NCBI GenBank assembly: GCA_030698805.1
Contig: JAUYMA010000009.1
Location: 1 to 64,000, forward strand
DNA: 64,000 bases
Source: Nanobdellota archaeon
GTDB lineage: Archaea > Nanobdellota > Nanobdellia > Pacearchaeales > GW2011-AR1
Direction of reading: 5' to 3'
Shown piece after piece: positions 10,208-21,203 of the stretch. A model generated the notes under the pieces. It made no database searches, was not told the DNA's origin, and worked only from the letters and a program-made list of their open reading frames with translations. How positions within the stretch are numbered: the first letter of the stretch is position 1; each line of letters starts with the position of its first letter. The translations under genes and the position numbers were made by a program.

Positions 10208-11124
10208 ACTTATTCTTTTTATATCCTCAATATTTGTTTCTGCTTTTTTTAGTACCTTTATTGATATTTTTGCATTGGGTCTCTTTAAGAATGAGAAAGA
10301 AAAGAGCTATGAAATTTGTGAATTTCGATGCTGTTGCAAGAATAAAAGGTATCGAAATATATTCTAAAAATATTACCTCTTTAGTCATGACTCTTTGCAT
10401 CTTGATTCTCTTGATTTTTTCTATTGCAGGCCCAACTTTAGAATACGAAGCAAGCACGAGTTCAGTAGCTTTTATTGTTGCCATTGACAATTCCAGAAGT
10501 ATGGAGGCTCAAGATTTCCCTCCGAACAGATTGGAAGCCGCTAAAAAAAGCGCTATTTTGTTTTCTAGTTCTTTACCTGCTGGAACTTCTATGGGAGTTA
10601 TTTCTTTTTCAGGCAATTCAGTTATAGAGCAGGCAGTGACAAGGGACAGGTTATTAATTGAGAGGGCGATTTCAAGTTTAGAATTCAGTTCTATTGGTGG
10701 CACAGACACTATTGAGGCAGTCAGAGTTGGCACAGACATGCTTAACAAATATCCAAAAAAAGCAGTTGTAATTATCAGTGATGGCCAGCTTAACGTAGGG
10801 ACAATTGAACAAGCTATTGATTATGCCAAGGAAAGAGAAGTAATTGTTCATACTATTGCAGTAGGAACAAAGGGCGGAGGGCAGACTAGTTATGGATTGT
10901 CTCAAGTGGATGAAGATTCCCTAAGATCATTGGCTTATAACACCGGAGGATCTTTCTTCTTTGTTAGCGAGGAAAGAGAGCTTTCTTTATCCTTGAGAAA
11001 GATTGCAGAGGTCAAACCAGGAATAGTTGCGATGAGCTTAATTAATTATCTTTTATTGATCTCAATAATACTTTTATTTATCAAGTATGCTTTAGTAAAC
11101 GCTAGATTAATGGAATTTCCTTAA
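10204..11124 (+). CDS. BatA-like membrane protein with von Willebrand factor A domain
   Basis: 306 aa with two N-terminal transmembrane helices (~6-24 and ~59-78), then a VWA domain (~88-270) with an intact metal-ion adhesion site (DNSRSM and downstream GGTDT), and a C-terminal helix (~278-297). This is the BatA/BatB architecture. It overlaps the DUF58 gene by 4 nt. The MoxR ATPase is expected to act on this complex at the membrane. The gene ends convergently with the minus-strand gene at 11121, sharing 4 bp. Confidence 0.85.
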   Translation: MNLFFLYPQYLFLLFLVPLLIFLHWVSLRMRKKRAMKFVNFDAVARIKGIEIYSKNITSLVMTLCILILLIFSIAGPTLEYEASTSSVAFIVAIDNSRSMEAQDFPPNRLEAAKKSAILFSSSLPAGTSMGVISFSGNSVIEQAVTRDRLLIERAISSLEFSSIGGTDTIEAVRVGTDMLNKYPKKAVVIISDGQLNVGTIEQAIDYAKEREVIVHTIAVGTKGGGQTSYGLSQVDEDSLRSLAYNTGGSFFFVSEERELSLSLRKIAEVKPGIVAMSLINYLLLISIILLFIKYALVNARLMEFP

Positions 11125-11957
11125 TTGTAGTTTTCTTGAGCGTTCTCAGCAGGATTTTTCTTTCTTTGCTGTATTTTTTCCCTTATCCTATCCAGATCAT
11201 CTATACTTTCAATTAGTTTGTCTTCTTCAGGCTCTACTTCAGGAGCGCCTTCTTCTGAATTGAGGAGATCCAAGGCCGTATTACTCCCTCCGGCAGCGGG
11301 CGTATTGTAGTTATTATTCTGAATAGGGACGCTGATACTTTGTTTTTCAAGAGGGTCTTTTTTCTTCGAGAGCTTGGAGTTGATAAGGGCCTTTGTCTTC
11401 TTGCCTAGATATTCTTCTTTCACAGCTTTTTCTTTTTTAGTCTCAAAAAGGCTTATTTTGTCTATCAAAGAATAAAGCTTTGGATCTTTTTTGCTTTCAT
11501 ATTCGTTATGGCCTGGATCTTCCTTTAAGATAATAGATTCTAAATCCGTAATCAAGTCTTCTATATTCCCTCCAGTAAGAGTTTGTCCAGAGTATAACGC
11601 TTCATTCATCCTTCTGCAAAAGTCAATTATTTGAGGTTTATTCTTAGCAGTAAAGAATTCTATCAAATCTGAATATTCAATTGCTTTTCTTATATGGAAT
11701 TTTTTCTTTAAGAAATCCTGTGCTATGACGTCGAGCACTTCTAAGAGAGTTTCAGGAGATTCTTTTAGCCTCTTTAATTTTTCTATCTGATCTAGATGTC
11801 TAATGTTGCTGGCATATTCTTCAGGTTCTACTTCGAACTCGGAATTCTTGCTCTTTGGCCTCTTGGTGAAATTTATGCCAAATATCAAACTTATGGTCCC
11901 AATGTTGCCCAAGGCAGATAAACTTTCTTTTATAATATTTATCACCTCGATATCCAT
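11121..11957 (-). CDS. Uncharacterised helical protein with charged C-terminal tail
   Basis: 278 aa. A short N-terminal hydrophobic stretch (~14-28) could be a weak membrane anchor. The rest is Lys/Glu-rich and mostly helical, with a low-complexity Asn/Pro/Gly region (~215-235) and an acidic EVEPEED segment before a basic tail. A TATA-like TTTATAG about 28 nt upstream supports the ATG at 11957. No family is recognised. It is convergent with the VWA gene and divergent from the DUF192 gene. Confidence 0.5.
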   Translation of the reverse strand: MDIEVINIIKESLSALGNIGTISLIFGINFTKRPKSKNSEFEVEPEEYASNIRHLDQIEKLKRLKESPETLLEVLDVIAQDFLKKKFHIRKAIEYSDLIEFFTAKNKPQIIDFCRRMNEALYSGQTLTGGNIEDLITDLESIILKEDPGHNEYESKKDPKLYSLIDKISLFETKKEKAVKEEYLGKKTKALINSKLSKKKDPLEKQSISVPIQNNNYNTPAAGGSNTALDLLNSEEGAPEVEPEEDKLIESIDDLDRIREKIQQRKKNPAENAQENYN

Positions 11958-12031
11958 ATTCGTAATAAATCCAGGAACTATAAAAGCTTATTGCTGGGAA
12001 GTCTTAAATAGACTATTTTCCCTCTTTCTTT

Positions 12032-12379
12032 ATGGGCAAAATAAAAATAAAGTTTGGGAAGAAAACCTCTTATCTGCCTATAAAGCGCACTTCTTTTTTT
12101 GGCAAAGCTTTTGGGCTGATGTTCAAGTCCAGGAATACGGATAGTCTGCTTTTTGATTTTAGGGAAGACACAAATGCTAGAATTCATTCAATATTCGTCT
12201 TTTTTCCATTTCTAGCCATTTGGCTCGACGATAAGAACAATGTCAAAGAGTGGAGCGTTATTTCCCCTTTTCGTTTTCATATTTCTTCTCCTGAAAGTTT
12301 TAGAAAAATAGTCGAAGTGCCCCTCAATAGTAAAAATAGGCAGATAGTGGAGTTCTTCGTCGGAAGCAGAAAGGTTTAA
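12032..12379 (+). CDS. DUF192 family protein
   Basis: 115 aa. The pattern 'GLMFKSRNTDSLLFDF ... IHSIFVFFPFLAIWLDDKNNVKEW ... VEVP' is that of DUF192 (COG1430), a small beta-barrel family of unknown biochemical role that is often secreted in other organisms. Here there is no signal peptide, so the protein is cytoplasmic. The ATG lies about 26 nt after a TTAAATA box, so the message is probably leaderless. Confidence 0.8.
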   Translation: MGKIKIKFGKKTSYLPIKRTSFFGKAFGLMFKSRNTDSLLFDFREDTNARIHSIFVFFPFLAIWLDDKNNVKEWSVISPFRFHISSPESFRKIVEVPLNSKNRQIVEFFVGSRKV

Positions 12380-12432
12380 ATATATAGTCGAATAAACTAT
12401 ATTATATTTTTAAAAGGAGGTATAGATGCGAA

Positions 12433-12558
12433 ATGGGATCAGTAATTGCCAAGAATGTTGTTAAGAGAAGGCCAGGCTACCTTTACTATGTAGATAGCAA
12501 GGGGAATGTATGCGAAGCTAAGATGGCTCGTGGCGGAAGAAAGAAGAAAAAGAAGTAA
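12433..12558 (+). CDS. 41-aa basic protein
   Basis: Short gene starting GSVIAKNVVKRRPG and ending in a run of Gly/Arg/Lys. The pattern 'GYLYYVDSKGNVCEAKMARGG' then poly-Lys resembles a tiny protein I associate with many archaeal genomes; that recollection is unverified. A strong AGGAGG at 12415-12420 precedes it, but a competing ATG at 12426 in another frame has the better spacing and opens only a 12-codon peptide. The basic tail suggests RNA or ribosome binding (inference). A T-rich tract follows the stop. Confidence 0.7.
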   Translation: MGSVIAKNVVKRRPGYLYYVDSKGNVCEAKMARGGRKKKKK

Positions 12559-12591
12559 TATTCAATATTTCTATTGACGGTCGTGTCGAGA

Positions 12592-12640
12592 CTTTTCTTT
12601 TTCCTCTTCTTATTTTTTATTTTTATTTTTTTATAATTTC
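12592..12640 (+). terminator. Poly-T terminator tract
   Basis: A run of T-rich clusters (up to seven consecutive T) begins 34 nt after the 41-aa gene. Archaeal RNA polymerase terminates at such tracts without a hairpin. The next gene has its own TATA element near 12675. Confidence 0.5.
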
Positions 12641-12706
12641 TTATTTTTCTAATTATTGAGAATTATCTATAAATATATTTAAATCACATAATTATCTATC
12701 TTTTAT

Positions 12707-13033
12707 ATGGATAAGGTAAAAATAGTTGTATTTGTACCTCTGACTCATACTGAGATAGTGAGAGAAGCTATCGGGAATTTTGGGGGTGGAGTGATTGGGA
12801 ATTATTCTCATTGTACTTTCTCTTCAAAAGGCGTTGGAAGATTTAAGCCGAATGAAAGAGCAAACCCTCATATTGGAAAAAAGAATAAATTAGAGGAAGT
12901 TGGGGAGGAGAGAGTAGAATTTGTATGCGGGAGAAACGAGGCTAGGAAGATAATTGACGCGATTAAAAAAGTTCATCCATATGAAGAAGTGGCACTTGAT
13001 ATATATCCTTTAATCGAAGAGGATGAATTATGA
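12707..13033 (+). CDS. Nif3/YqfO-type regulatory domain protein (COG3323-like)
   Basis: 108 aa corresponding to the stand-alone YqfO/CutA-like ferredoxin-fold domain that is inserted in bacterial Nif3 proteins: 'VFVPLTHTEIVREAIG', 'GNYSHCTFSSKGVGRFKP', 'KVHPYEEVALDIYPL'. The domain is known structurally, but its ligand is not. Stop and start overlap with Kae1 (ATGA at 13030), so the two are co-translated. The ATG is ~30 nt downstream of an AAATATATTTAAA promoter element. Confidence 0.8.
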   Translation: MDKVKIVVFVPLTHTEIVREAIGNFGGGVIGNYSHCTFSSKGVGRFKPNERANPHIGKKNKLEEVGEERVEFVCGRNEARKIIDAIKKVHPYEEVALDIYPLIEEDEL

Positions 13034-14001
13034 TCTTGGGAATTGAATGTACTGCACACACTTTTGGCGTTAGTGTTGTTAATAAGGGGAAAATCCTTGC
13101 TAACATTCGAGATATGTATAAGACTGATAAGGGAGGAATTATTCCCATAGAAGCTTCTAAACATCATACCGAGATTGCTGAAAAATTGTATGGCGAGGCT
13201 TTGAATGTAGCAGGAGTTAAGGAGGAAAAAATTGATGCTATTGCTTTATCCAATGCCCCCGGACTTGCTCCTTGTTTGCTGGCAGGTATGAAATTTGCTA
13301 AGGAGAAAGCTTCCGGTTTGAAGATCCCTATTGTTCCTGTTAATCATTGCATTGCTCATTTAGAAATTGGGAGAAGTTTGGGATCCAAGGATCCAGTTTT
13401 GCTTTATGCTTCAGGAGCAAACACTCAGATTATTGCTTACGCGGCTGGTAAGTATAGGGTTTTCGGAGAGACTTTGGATATTGGTGTTGGGAACTTTATT
13501 GATAAATTTGCTCGTTATACTGGCTTGGGATTTCCAGGAGGGCCAAGAATAGAGGAGCTTGCTAAAAAAGGAAAATATATTGAGCTTCCTTATTCAATAA
13601 AAGGAATGGACGTTTCTTTTTCAGGAATGCAAACTAAATTACAGCAGCTTTTTGATCAGGCGATATCTTTGGCTGATCTAGCTTTTTCTTTACAAGAAAC
13701 TGCCTTTGCTATGCTGGTTGAGTCTTCTGAGAGAGCTATGGCCCATACAGGCAAGAAAGAACTTGTTTTAGGAGGAGGGGTGGCTTGTAATTCCAGGCTA
13801 CAAGAGATGTGCAAAATAATGTGCAAAGAAAGAGGCGCGAAATTTTACTGCCCTGAGAATTCTTTATTGACTGATAATGGAGCGATGATAGCTTATCTAG
13901 GAGAAATTATGTTTAATTCAGGAATAAAGCAAAAAGCAGAAGAAGTAGATATAAGGTCCCGCGAGCGCACGGACGATGTGCAGGTTAAGTGGAGGAAATA
14001 A
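13030..14001 (+). CDS. kae1: tRNA N6-threonylcarbamoyladenosine synthesis protein Kae1
   Basis: 323 aa, the normal length for a Kae1 without a fused Bud32 kinase. ASKHA-fold motifs are clear: 'MILGIECTAHTFGVSVV' phosphate-binding start, metal-binding 'VNHCIAHLEIG', 'SGANTQI', 'DKFARYTGLGFPGGP' and 'GGGVACNSRL'. Kae1 is the catalytic subunit of KEOPS, which transfers threonylcarbamoyl to A37 of ANN-decoding tRNAs in the cytoplasm. Many archaea fuse or neighbour Bud32; neither is seen here. It overlaps the COG3323-like gene by 4 nt. Confidence 0.95.
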   Translation: MILGIECTAHTFGVSVVNKGKILANIRDMYKTDKGGIIPIEASKHHTEIAEKLYGEALNVAGVKEEKIDAIALSNAPGLAPCLLAGMKFAKEKASGLKIPIVPVNHCIAHLEIGRSLGSKDPVLLYASGANTQIIAYAAGKYRVFGETLDIGVGNFIDKFARYTGLGFPGGPRIEELAKKGKYIELPYSIKGMDVSFSGMQTKLQQLFDQAISLADLAFSLQETAFAMLVESSERAMAHTGKKELVLGGGVACNSRLQEMCKIMCKERGAKFYCPENSLLTDNGAMIAYLGEIMFNSGIKQKAEEVDIRSRERTDDVQVKWRK

Positions 14002-14005
14002 TCTT

Positions 14006-14338
14006 ATGAAAAAGATTATCATAAAAAAATCTAAAATCGGGCAGTTTGATAAGGGCGTTTTTGCTAATAGGGATTTTAAGAGGGGTGAAATTGTGATAAA
14101 GTATACTCTTAAATCTTTGACAAAGCAGGAATTTTATAAATTATCAGAGGCAGAAAGAAATTTTGTCCATAACCATTCGAGGAAACTTTACCTTTATTCT
14201 TCTCCTGAAAGATATGTAAATCACTCTTCTGATCTTAACACTCTGCAGAATTTTGAAAGTAGATGTGATGTTGCCACAAGGGATATAAAGAAGGGAGAGG
14301 AGATAACAACTGATTCTAGAAAAGATGATTTCTCTTAG
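14006..14338 (+). CDS. Small SET-domain protein
   Basis: 110 aa from the ATG at 14006, 4 nt after the kae1 stop and preceded by GGAGG at 13991-13995. The SET fold is indicated by the N-terminal 'GVFANRDFKRGEIVIKY', the knot-region 'YVNHSSDLNT' (usual NHSxxPN) and 'VATRDIKKGEEITTD'. The final catalytic Tyr of the canonical D-Y ending is replaced (DSRKDD), so methyltransferase activity is uncertain. SET enzymes methylate protein Lys; an archaeal substrate such as a chromatin or ribosomal protein is speculative. Confidence 0.7.
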   Translation: MKKIIIKKSKIGQFDKGVFANRDFKRGEIVIKYTLKSLTKQEFYKLSEAERNFVHNHSRKLYLYSSPERYVNHSSDLNTLQNFESRCDVATRDIKKGEEITTDSRKDDFS

Positions 14339-14368
14339 ATTATCTTTAAATTAAATTTGCACAAAACA

Positions 14369-14377
14369 TTTATAAAC
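14369..14377 (+). promoter_or_regulatory. TATA box of ribosomal protein operon
   Basis: TTTATAAAC lies ~59 nt upstream of rpl7ae. Predicted initiation near 14399 leaves a ~29-nt leader that contains the GGAGG at 14416-14420, well placed before the ATG at 14428. Confidence 0.5.
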
Positions 14378-14427
14378 CTATTTTTGGAAGTATAATCAGC
14401 CGATGAGGCCAACGCGGAGGTCAAAAA

Positions 14428-14736
14428 ATGGACTTCTACTCAATAATAGAAAAAGCAAGAAAAACAGGAAAAGTGGATAAGGGAACGAATGAAGTAACTA
14501 AAGCTGTAGAAATGGGAGTTGCTAAATTAGTTGTAGTTGCTAAAGATGTCGAACCAAAGGAGATTGTCAGCCATCTTTTAGCTCTATGCAAAGATAAAGA
14601 CATCCCATGCGGCGAAGTAGATTCTAAACAAAAATTAGGTATTGCAGTGGGAATCCCAGTTAGTGCTTCTGCTGTTGCAGTCATTAATTCTGGCGAGGCT
14701 GAGAAAGATATAAGCCAATTGAAAGCCAAGAAGTAA
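14428..14736 (+). CDS. rpl7ae: Ribosomal protein L7Ae
   Basis: 102 aa, slightly shorter than the usual ~120. Characteristic motifs are 'KGTNEVTKAVEMGVAKLVVVAKDVEP' and 'IPCGEVDSKQKLGIAVG'. L7Ae binds kink-turns in 23S rRNA, box C/D and H/ACA guide RNAs and RNase P RNA. A strong GGAGG ribosome-binding site precedes the start. It heads the conserved archaeal L7Ae-S28e-L24e string; ndk and infB that usually follow are not in this cluster. Confidence 0.96.
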   Translation: MDFYSIIEKARKTGKVDKGTNEVTKAVEMGVAKLVVVAKDVEPKEIVSHLLALCKDKDIPCGEVDSKQKLGIAVGIPVSASAVAVINSGEAEKDISQLKAKK

Positions 14737-14753
14737 ATGATTATTTATAGAAA

Positions 14754-15056
14754 ATGGCAAAAGAACAAAAGATAAAAGACAAGACTGGCGGAGCAGCTTC
14801 TGGTGCAAAAGTAGAGAGTTTAACATCTGGAGAGGCAGTTAATGCAGTTGTGGAAGAAATAGTTGGAAGAACAGGCGCTAGAGGAGAGGTCACCCAAGTA
14901 ATGTGCAATGTTCTTGACGGAAGAAATAAAGGTAGATCTATGAGGCGAAACGTCAAAGGTTCTGTAAAAATTGGAGATTTATTAACATTAAGAGAAACTG
15001 AAATTGAAGCCCGAAGAATAAGGGGTAGCCAAGATAACAGGAGGCCTAGCAGATAA
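14754..15056 (+). CDS. rps28e: Ribosomal protein S28e with N-terminal extension
   Basis: 100 aa. The C-terminal ~65 residues are typical S28e ('[28 protein letters not shown] ... [19 protein letters not shown]'). About 30 additional N-terminal residues rich in Lys/Gly/Ala precede the core. S28e sits in the small subunit near the mRNA exit channel. The stop codon overlaps the rpl24e start by one nucleotide, indicating coupled translation. Confidence 0.95.
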   Translation: MAKEQKIKDKTGGAASGAKVESLTSGEAVNAVVEEIVGRTGARGEVTQVMCNVLDGRNKGRSMRRNVKGSVKIGDLLTLRETEIEARRIRGSQDNRRPSR

Positions 15057-15346
15057 TGGTTAAATGCGCTTTTTGCGGAAAAGAAGATCATTATCATAAA
15101 GGCGTTCATTTAATTAAAAATGACGGATCTATAAATTATCTTTGCTGCAGTAAATGCAGAAGAAATAGTTTAAACCTGAAAAGAGATAAAAGAAGAGTAA
15201 TGTGGACCGAAGCTTACAGAGAAGAATTACATAAGACTCAGAAAGCTGATAAGTTTAAAGCAGATGCTCAAGCTGCAAGGGCAGAAGCCAAAAAACAATC
15301 TCAGTCTGAAGCGGTTTCTGCAAAGAAAAACCCTTCTAAAAAATAG
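15056..15346 (+). CDS. rpl24e: Ribosomal protein L24e
   Basis: 96 aa. An N-terminal zinc finger (CAFCGKE ... CCSKCRRN, four Cys positions) and the 'LKRDKRRVMWTEAYRE' stretch identify L24e. A Lys/Ala/Gln-rich tail of ~35 residues extends beyond the core. It overlaps rps28e by one base and is the last ribosomal gene of the string before gyrB. Confidence 0.95.
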   Translation: MVKCAFCGKEDHYHKGVHLIKNDGSINYLCCSKCRRNSLNLKRDKRRVMWTEAYREELHKTQKADKFKADAQAARAEAKKQSQSEAVSAKKNPSKK

Positions 15347-15423
15347 AATTCTTTGCGGAATTTTTAAAGTTTTTCTTTTTATCGTCGGAGAAAACCAAGG
15401 GTTTTTCCAATCATATACAAAGA

Positions 15424-15436
15424 TTTTTAAATATAA
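15424..15436 (+). promoter_or_regulatory. TATA element upstream of gyrB
   Basis: TTTTTAAATATAA lies 36-48 nt before the gyrB ATG at 15472, giving a predicted ~15-20-nt leader. It separates the gyrase genes from the ribosomal operon that ends at 15346. Confidence 0.45.
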
Positions 15437-15468
15437 CTTTGTTGTTTTTTATATCAAAAAGGGTATGA

Positions 15469-17376
<1,908 letters not shown>

Positions 17377-17377
17377 C

Positions 17378-19942
17378 ATGGCAAAAGATGAAAACGGAAA
17401 CGGCGAGAAAGAAGAAAAAGTAGAGCAAGAGATGCTTGCTGAAGAGGCAAAAAGAAGAGAGAAGGAACAGGTTGGAAATGAGAAAGGAGTGGCTTCTGCT
17501 GAGATTGTTGAACAAATGGAACAGGCTTTTATTGATTATGCAATGTCTGTTATTGTAGATAGAGCATTGCCGGCAGTTGAAGATGGTTTGAAGCCAGTGC
17601 ATAGAAGAATTCTATATGCGATGCACGCCCTCGGTTTGGAACCAAATAAACCCACAATGAAATGTGCAAGAATTGTTGGAGAGACTATGGGTAAGTACCA
17701 CCCTCATGGTAATATTGCTATTTATGATGCTTTAGTAAGAATGGCTCAAGACTTCTCACTGAGATATCCTTTAGTGCATGGTCAAGGAAATTTTGGTTCA
17801 ATGGATGGAGATAGCGCTGCTGCAGATAGATATACAGAAGCTAAGATGAGCAAGATATCTGGTGAATTGTTAGAAGATATTGACAAGAAGACTGTGAAAA
17901 TGAGGCCAAACTTCGATAACTCCCTCGAAGAACCTGAAACTTTACCGGCTAAGATTCCAAATCTTCTTCTAAATGGTGCTTCTGGAATAGCGGTAGGCAT
18001 GGCAACAAACATTCCCCCTCATAATCTAACTGAAGTGTGCGATGCGACTATAGAATACATCAACAGACCTGAAATAAGCATCGATGAACTTGCAGAAATT
18101 GTTAAGGGTCCGGACTTCCCAACTGGAGGCACAATTACAGGTTCAGGGATTAAAGATATGTACAAGGTTGGAAAAGGAAAAATAATAATTCGTGCAAAAA
18201 CTACTATAGAGGAAGACAAGAAAGGAAGATCTAGCATCGTAGTAACTGAAATTCCTTATATGGTAAACAAGGCAGAGCTAGTAAAGAATATCGCTAGACT
18301 TGCAACTGAAAAGAAGCTGCCTGATGTATATGATTTGAGAGATGAATCTTCCAAGGGCAAAGTAAGAATTGTTATCGAGCTCAAAAAAGATGTGGATCCA
18401 AAGTATACTCTTAATAAACTTTATACCCTCACAAACTTGCAAACATCATTCGATGCAAATATGCTTGCTTTAGTTGGAAAACAACCAAGGGTTCTAAATC
18501 TTAAAGATATAATTTCGGAATACATCAAGTATAGGCAAGTAATAGTTAGACATAGAAGCGAATTCGAATTAAAGAAAGCTGAAGAAAGATTAGAAATTGT
18601 TTTAGGATTATTAATTGCACAAAAGAATATTGATGCAGTTGTTGAATTCATAAAGAAATCTGAAAATGCTGCGGTTGCTCACGAGGGATTAATGAAGAAA
18701 TTTGGGTTGTCTGATAGGCAGGCCAAAGCTGTTTTAGAGATAAGATTACAACAACTTACAAGATTAGAAACGGGAAAATTAAAGGAAGAAGAATCGAAGC
18801 TCAATGAGGAGATATCTGTATTAAAGAAAATCTTAGGCGATGAAAAGGAGATACTCAAGGTGATTAAAAAGGAAATACAAGAAGTCAAGGCTAAATATGG
18901 GGATGAAAGAAGAACTAAGATACTCAAGAGAGTAGATGAAATTACAGAAAAAGACCTGATAGAGAAGAAAGATGTTGTGGTAATGCTTACAAATGGAGGG
19001 TACATCAAGAGAGTGGATGTTTCAGATTATAGGGAGCAAAAGAGGGGAGGAGCAGGAGTGAGTGGCCAGGAGCTTAAGGATGAAGACTTCGTAAGAAAGA
19101 TGCTTACCTGTTCTACACATGATTATCTATTATTCTTCACTTCTAGAGGAAGAGTATTCTGGTTGAAGGCAAACGATGTTCCAGCATCTGAAAGGCAGAG
19201 CAAAGGGAAAGCTCTTGTGAACGTATTAGATTTAAGGGAGGAAACAATCGCGAATGTAATGGCGATCACTAATTTTGACTCGGGCTACTTAATGTTTGCA
19301 ACAAAGAAGGGCCAGGTAAAAAAGCTGCCTTTGAAGGATCTTGCGAAGCCTAGAAGTACGGGAGTGAGAATAATGAACCTGCCCGTGGATAATTCAGACA
19401 TTATCATTAATGTCCGTCGTGTTATTGACAGGCAGGAAGTTCTGTTGATAACAAAGAAGGGACAAGCTATAAGATTCAATTCAGATGAAGTGCGTCCAAT
19501 GGGCAGAGCAAGCTATGGCGTAATTGGGATAGACCTGGCAAAGAATGATGAAGTAGTTTCTATAGAATCTTTGCCCGCGGATGGGAAAACCACCATTCTT
19601 ACGGCTACAACAAAGGGCTTTGGAAAACGTACAGATCTTGGAGAGTATAGGATAACTGGCAGAGGCGGAAAAGGAGTAATTAACCTGGACGTTACAGATA
19701 AAACTGGCGAGGTGATATCTTCCTTGTCTGTAAATGATAAAGATTCAGTGATTGTTACAACGACAAAAGGAATGGTAATAAGAGTTTCAATGCGGGACTT
19801 GAGAGTAATGGGCAGAGCAACTCAAGGAGTTCATATTGTCCGCCTGAAAGAAGGGGACAAACTTGCAGATATAGTTAAGGTTCCAGTCGCAGAGGGAATC
19901 CCTGTAATTTCTGGAGATGGCCAGAAAGAATTGGAAGTTTAA
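17378..19942 (+). CDS. gyrA: DNA gyrase subunit A
   Basis: 854 aa. A charged ~40-residue N-terminal extension precedes the breakage-reunion domain; the catalytic Tyr is residue 152 in '[11 protein letters not shown]'. A coiled-coil gate follows, then a C-terminal six-bladed pinwheel with a GyrA-box-like '[10 protein letters not shown]', which favours gyrase over topoisomerase IV. The quinolone-determining segment reads [10 protein letters not shown], so the positions equivalent to E. coli D82 and S83 are Asn and Ile. It forms an operon with gyrB. Confidence 0.96.
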   Translation: MAKDENGNGEKEEKVEQEMLAEEAKRREKEQVGNEKGVASAEIVEQMEQAFIDYAMSVIVDRALPAVEDGLKPVHRRILYAMHALGLEPNKPTMKCARIVGETMGKYHPHGNIAIYDALVRMAQDFSLRYPLVHGQGNFGSMDGDSAAADRYTEAKMSKISGELLEDIDKKTVKMRPNFDNSLEEPETLPAKIPNLLLNGASGIAVGMATNIPPHNLTEVCDATIEYINRPEISIDELAEIVKGPDFPTGGTITGSGIKDMYKVGKGKIIIRAKTTIEEDKKGRSSIVVTEIPYMVNKAELVKNIARLATEKKLPDVYDLRDESSKGKVRIVIELKKDVDPKYTLNKLYTLTNLQTSFDANMLALVGKQPRVLNLKDIISEYIKYRQVIVRHRSEFELKKAEERLEIVLGLLIAQKNIDAVVEFIKKSENAAVAHEGLMKKFGLSDRQAKAVLEIRLQQLTRLETGKLKEEESKLNEEISVLKKILGDEKEILKVIKKEIQEVKAKYGDERRTKILKRVDEITEKDLIEKKDVVVMLTNGGYIKRVDVSDYREQKRGGAGVSGQELKDEDFVRKMLTCSTHDYLLFFTSRGRVFWLKANDVPASERQSKGKALVNVLDLREETIANVMAITNFDSGYLMFATKKGQVKKLPLKDLAKPRSTGVRIMNLPVDNSDIIINVRRVIDRQEVLLITKKGQAIRFNSDEVRPMGRASYGVIGIDLAKNDEVVSIESLPADGKTTILTATTKGFGKRTDLGEYRITGRGGKGVINLDVTDKTGEVISSLSVNDKDSVIVTTTKGMVIRVSMRDLRVMGRATQGVHIVRLKEGDKLADIVKVPVAEGIPVISGDGQKELEV

Positions 19943-19960
19943 AGTTATCAATTTAGGACT

Positions 19961-20329
19961 TTATTTTAATTCTCCCCTTAACTCTTCAAATTCATTATAA
20001 TCTTGAGTCAGTTCTTCTCCTTTTTTGATGTCTTTTTTTGCAATTAGCTTTCCATCTTTTAATGTAAGATTGCTTGCCTTTTTATGATTACAAAACCTTA
20101 TATCATCATGGGCAAGATGCCATTTTTTTAATTTTTTATCAAAGTAGCCATAATGTGAAATATGGGATCTTTCTGTAGGTGGCAATTGGTTAAATTCATC
20201 CTGTGTTAATAGCAAGTCTAGAGCAGGATCGGGCTCATATATTATTTCACCTTTCTTTATGTTCTGATCTGCAAACAGGCCGAGGCCATGAATTGGACTC
20301 GGTTTTACAGAGGTTTTTACGTGAAACAT
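19961..20329 (-). CDS. SET-domain protein
   Basis: 122 aa. SET motifs are better kept than in the gene at 14006: 'SPIHGLGLFADQNIKKGEIIYE', 'RFCNHKKASNLTL' in the NH(S)xxxN position and 'AKKDIKKGEELTQDYNEF' with the final Asp-Tyr. The size matches minimal SET proteins found across bacteria and archaea, with no pre- or post-SET Cys clusters. Lysine methylation is the family activity; the target is unknown. It is convergent with gyrA. Confidence 0.8.
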   Translation of the reverse strand: MFHVKTSVKPSPIHGLGLFADQNIKKGEIIYEPDPALDLLLTQDEFNQLPPTERSHISHYGYFDKKLKKWHLAHDDIRFCNHKKASNLTLKDGKLIAKKDIKKGEELTQDYNEFEELRGELK

Positions 20330-20363
20330 TTCTATTTATATTAAACGTGTTATTTAAGTTTTT

Positions 20364-21059
20364 TTAAGGAACTAGTTTGAATTCTAAAACTTTTTTTTCC
20401 TCATTCTCTTTGAAAATATTGGCAAATGGGTTTATCCATGTCACATACATCCCTCTTAAGATTTGTTTTGTATTCGAAGGGATTGGGGAATCTCTCCATA
20501 TACCAACATATGAGCCAGTTGGCCCAATTTCATTTGCTTCTTTAAAGTTGTAATGAAACTCCACTGTCCCATTTGTATTTGGAAGAACTATGAAACCTCC
20601 TGGGTAAATAACTACTCTTTCCGTTAATCTTTCTCCTGAAGCATCTTTTTCTCTCTTCATTATATAAAGCCTCATATTGTGGTTAGTGGGGTTTATTTCT
20701 CCCGGCTCTGCAGTATAAGAGAAAAATACTTCCTGATTGCTCTTTAGTATTCTAGAAGGTATAAAATTAGTCCTATTAGATATTTGAACTCCCGGAAAGA
20801 AGTCATAATGAGAGGAAGTATAGTATCCATTGCGGGATAATAATCTCTCAGGAGTCTCCGCATCTTTTCTCTCAGCCCATGCTTCGTATTTTCTGCCCCA
20901 TTCATCTAATTTCTGCAATGGGGTCGCAAGAGTATTCCCTATTTTTGGCATATTATTTTTATTATGATTATTATTTTCTGGAGATATTGTTGCACATCCA
21001 CCGCTAAATAATAGTGAGCCTGCTAAGGTGATACTGGCTAAATTTCTTTTATTTTTCAT
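20364..21059 (-). CDS. Predicted lipoprotein of unknown function
   Basis: 231 aa. A basic N-terminus and hydrophobic stretch end in a lipobox-like LFSGGC (Cys 22), as in lipoproteins exported by Sec. After a low-complexity Asn-rich linker comes a beta-rich domain (~95-231) with 'NQEVFFSYTAEPG', 'VIYPGGFIVLPNTNGTVEFHY' and 'GSYVGIWRDSPIP', resembling an Ig-like or C2-like fold. No named family is recognised. Lipobox proteins exist in some archaea, but this style is more bacterial, so acquisition is possible. Confidence 0.55.
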   Translation of the reverse strand: MKNKRNLASITLAGSLLFSGGCATISPENNNHNKNNMPKIGNTLATPLQKLDEWGRKYEAWAERKDAETPERLLSRNGYYTSSHYDFFPGVQISNRTNFIPSRILKSNQEVFFSYTAEPGEINPTNHNMRLYIMKREKDASGERLTERVVIYPGGFIVLPNTNGTVEFHYNFKEANEIGPTGSYVGIWRDSPIPSNTKQILRGMYVTWINPFANIFKENEEKKVLEFKLVP

Positions 21060-21203
21060 TTTATTCTGAAATATTTTTCATTTTAGCAAAGCAACTCTAT
21101 AAATATCTTTATGTAGTCTAGATTGTCTATCCAATATTTCTTGCACAGAAAATTTAAATACTAAATTATCTCAACTTTTTTATGAAGATTTCAAATTGTT
21201 CAA

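Noticed and set aside
11803..12144. Plus-strand frame across the 11.9-kb divergent promoter region
   Set aside because: It overlaps two better genes and their TATA elements and has no family resemblance.
12426..12464. 12-codon peptide after AGGAGG
   Set aside because: Too short to call as a gene; kept only as a possible leader in the findings.
14436..14729. Minus-strand reading frame opposite rpl7ae
   Set aside because: It is a mirror of a well-supported ribosomal gene and has no recognisable protein pattern or start signal.
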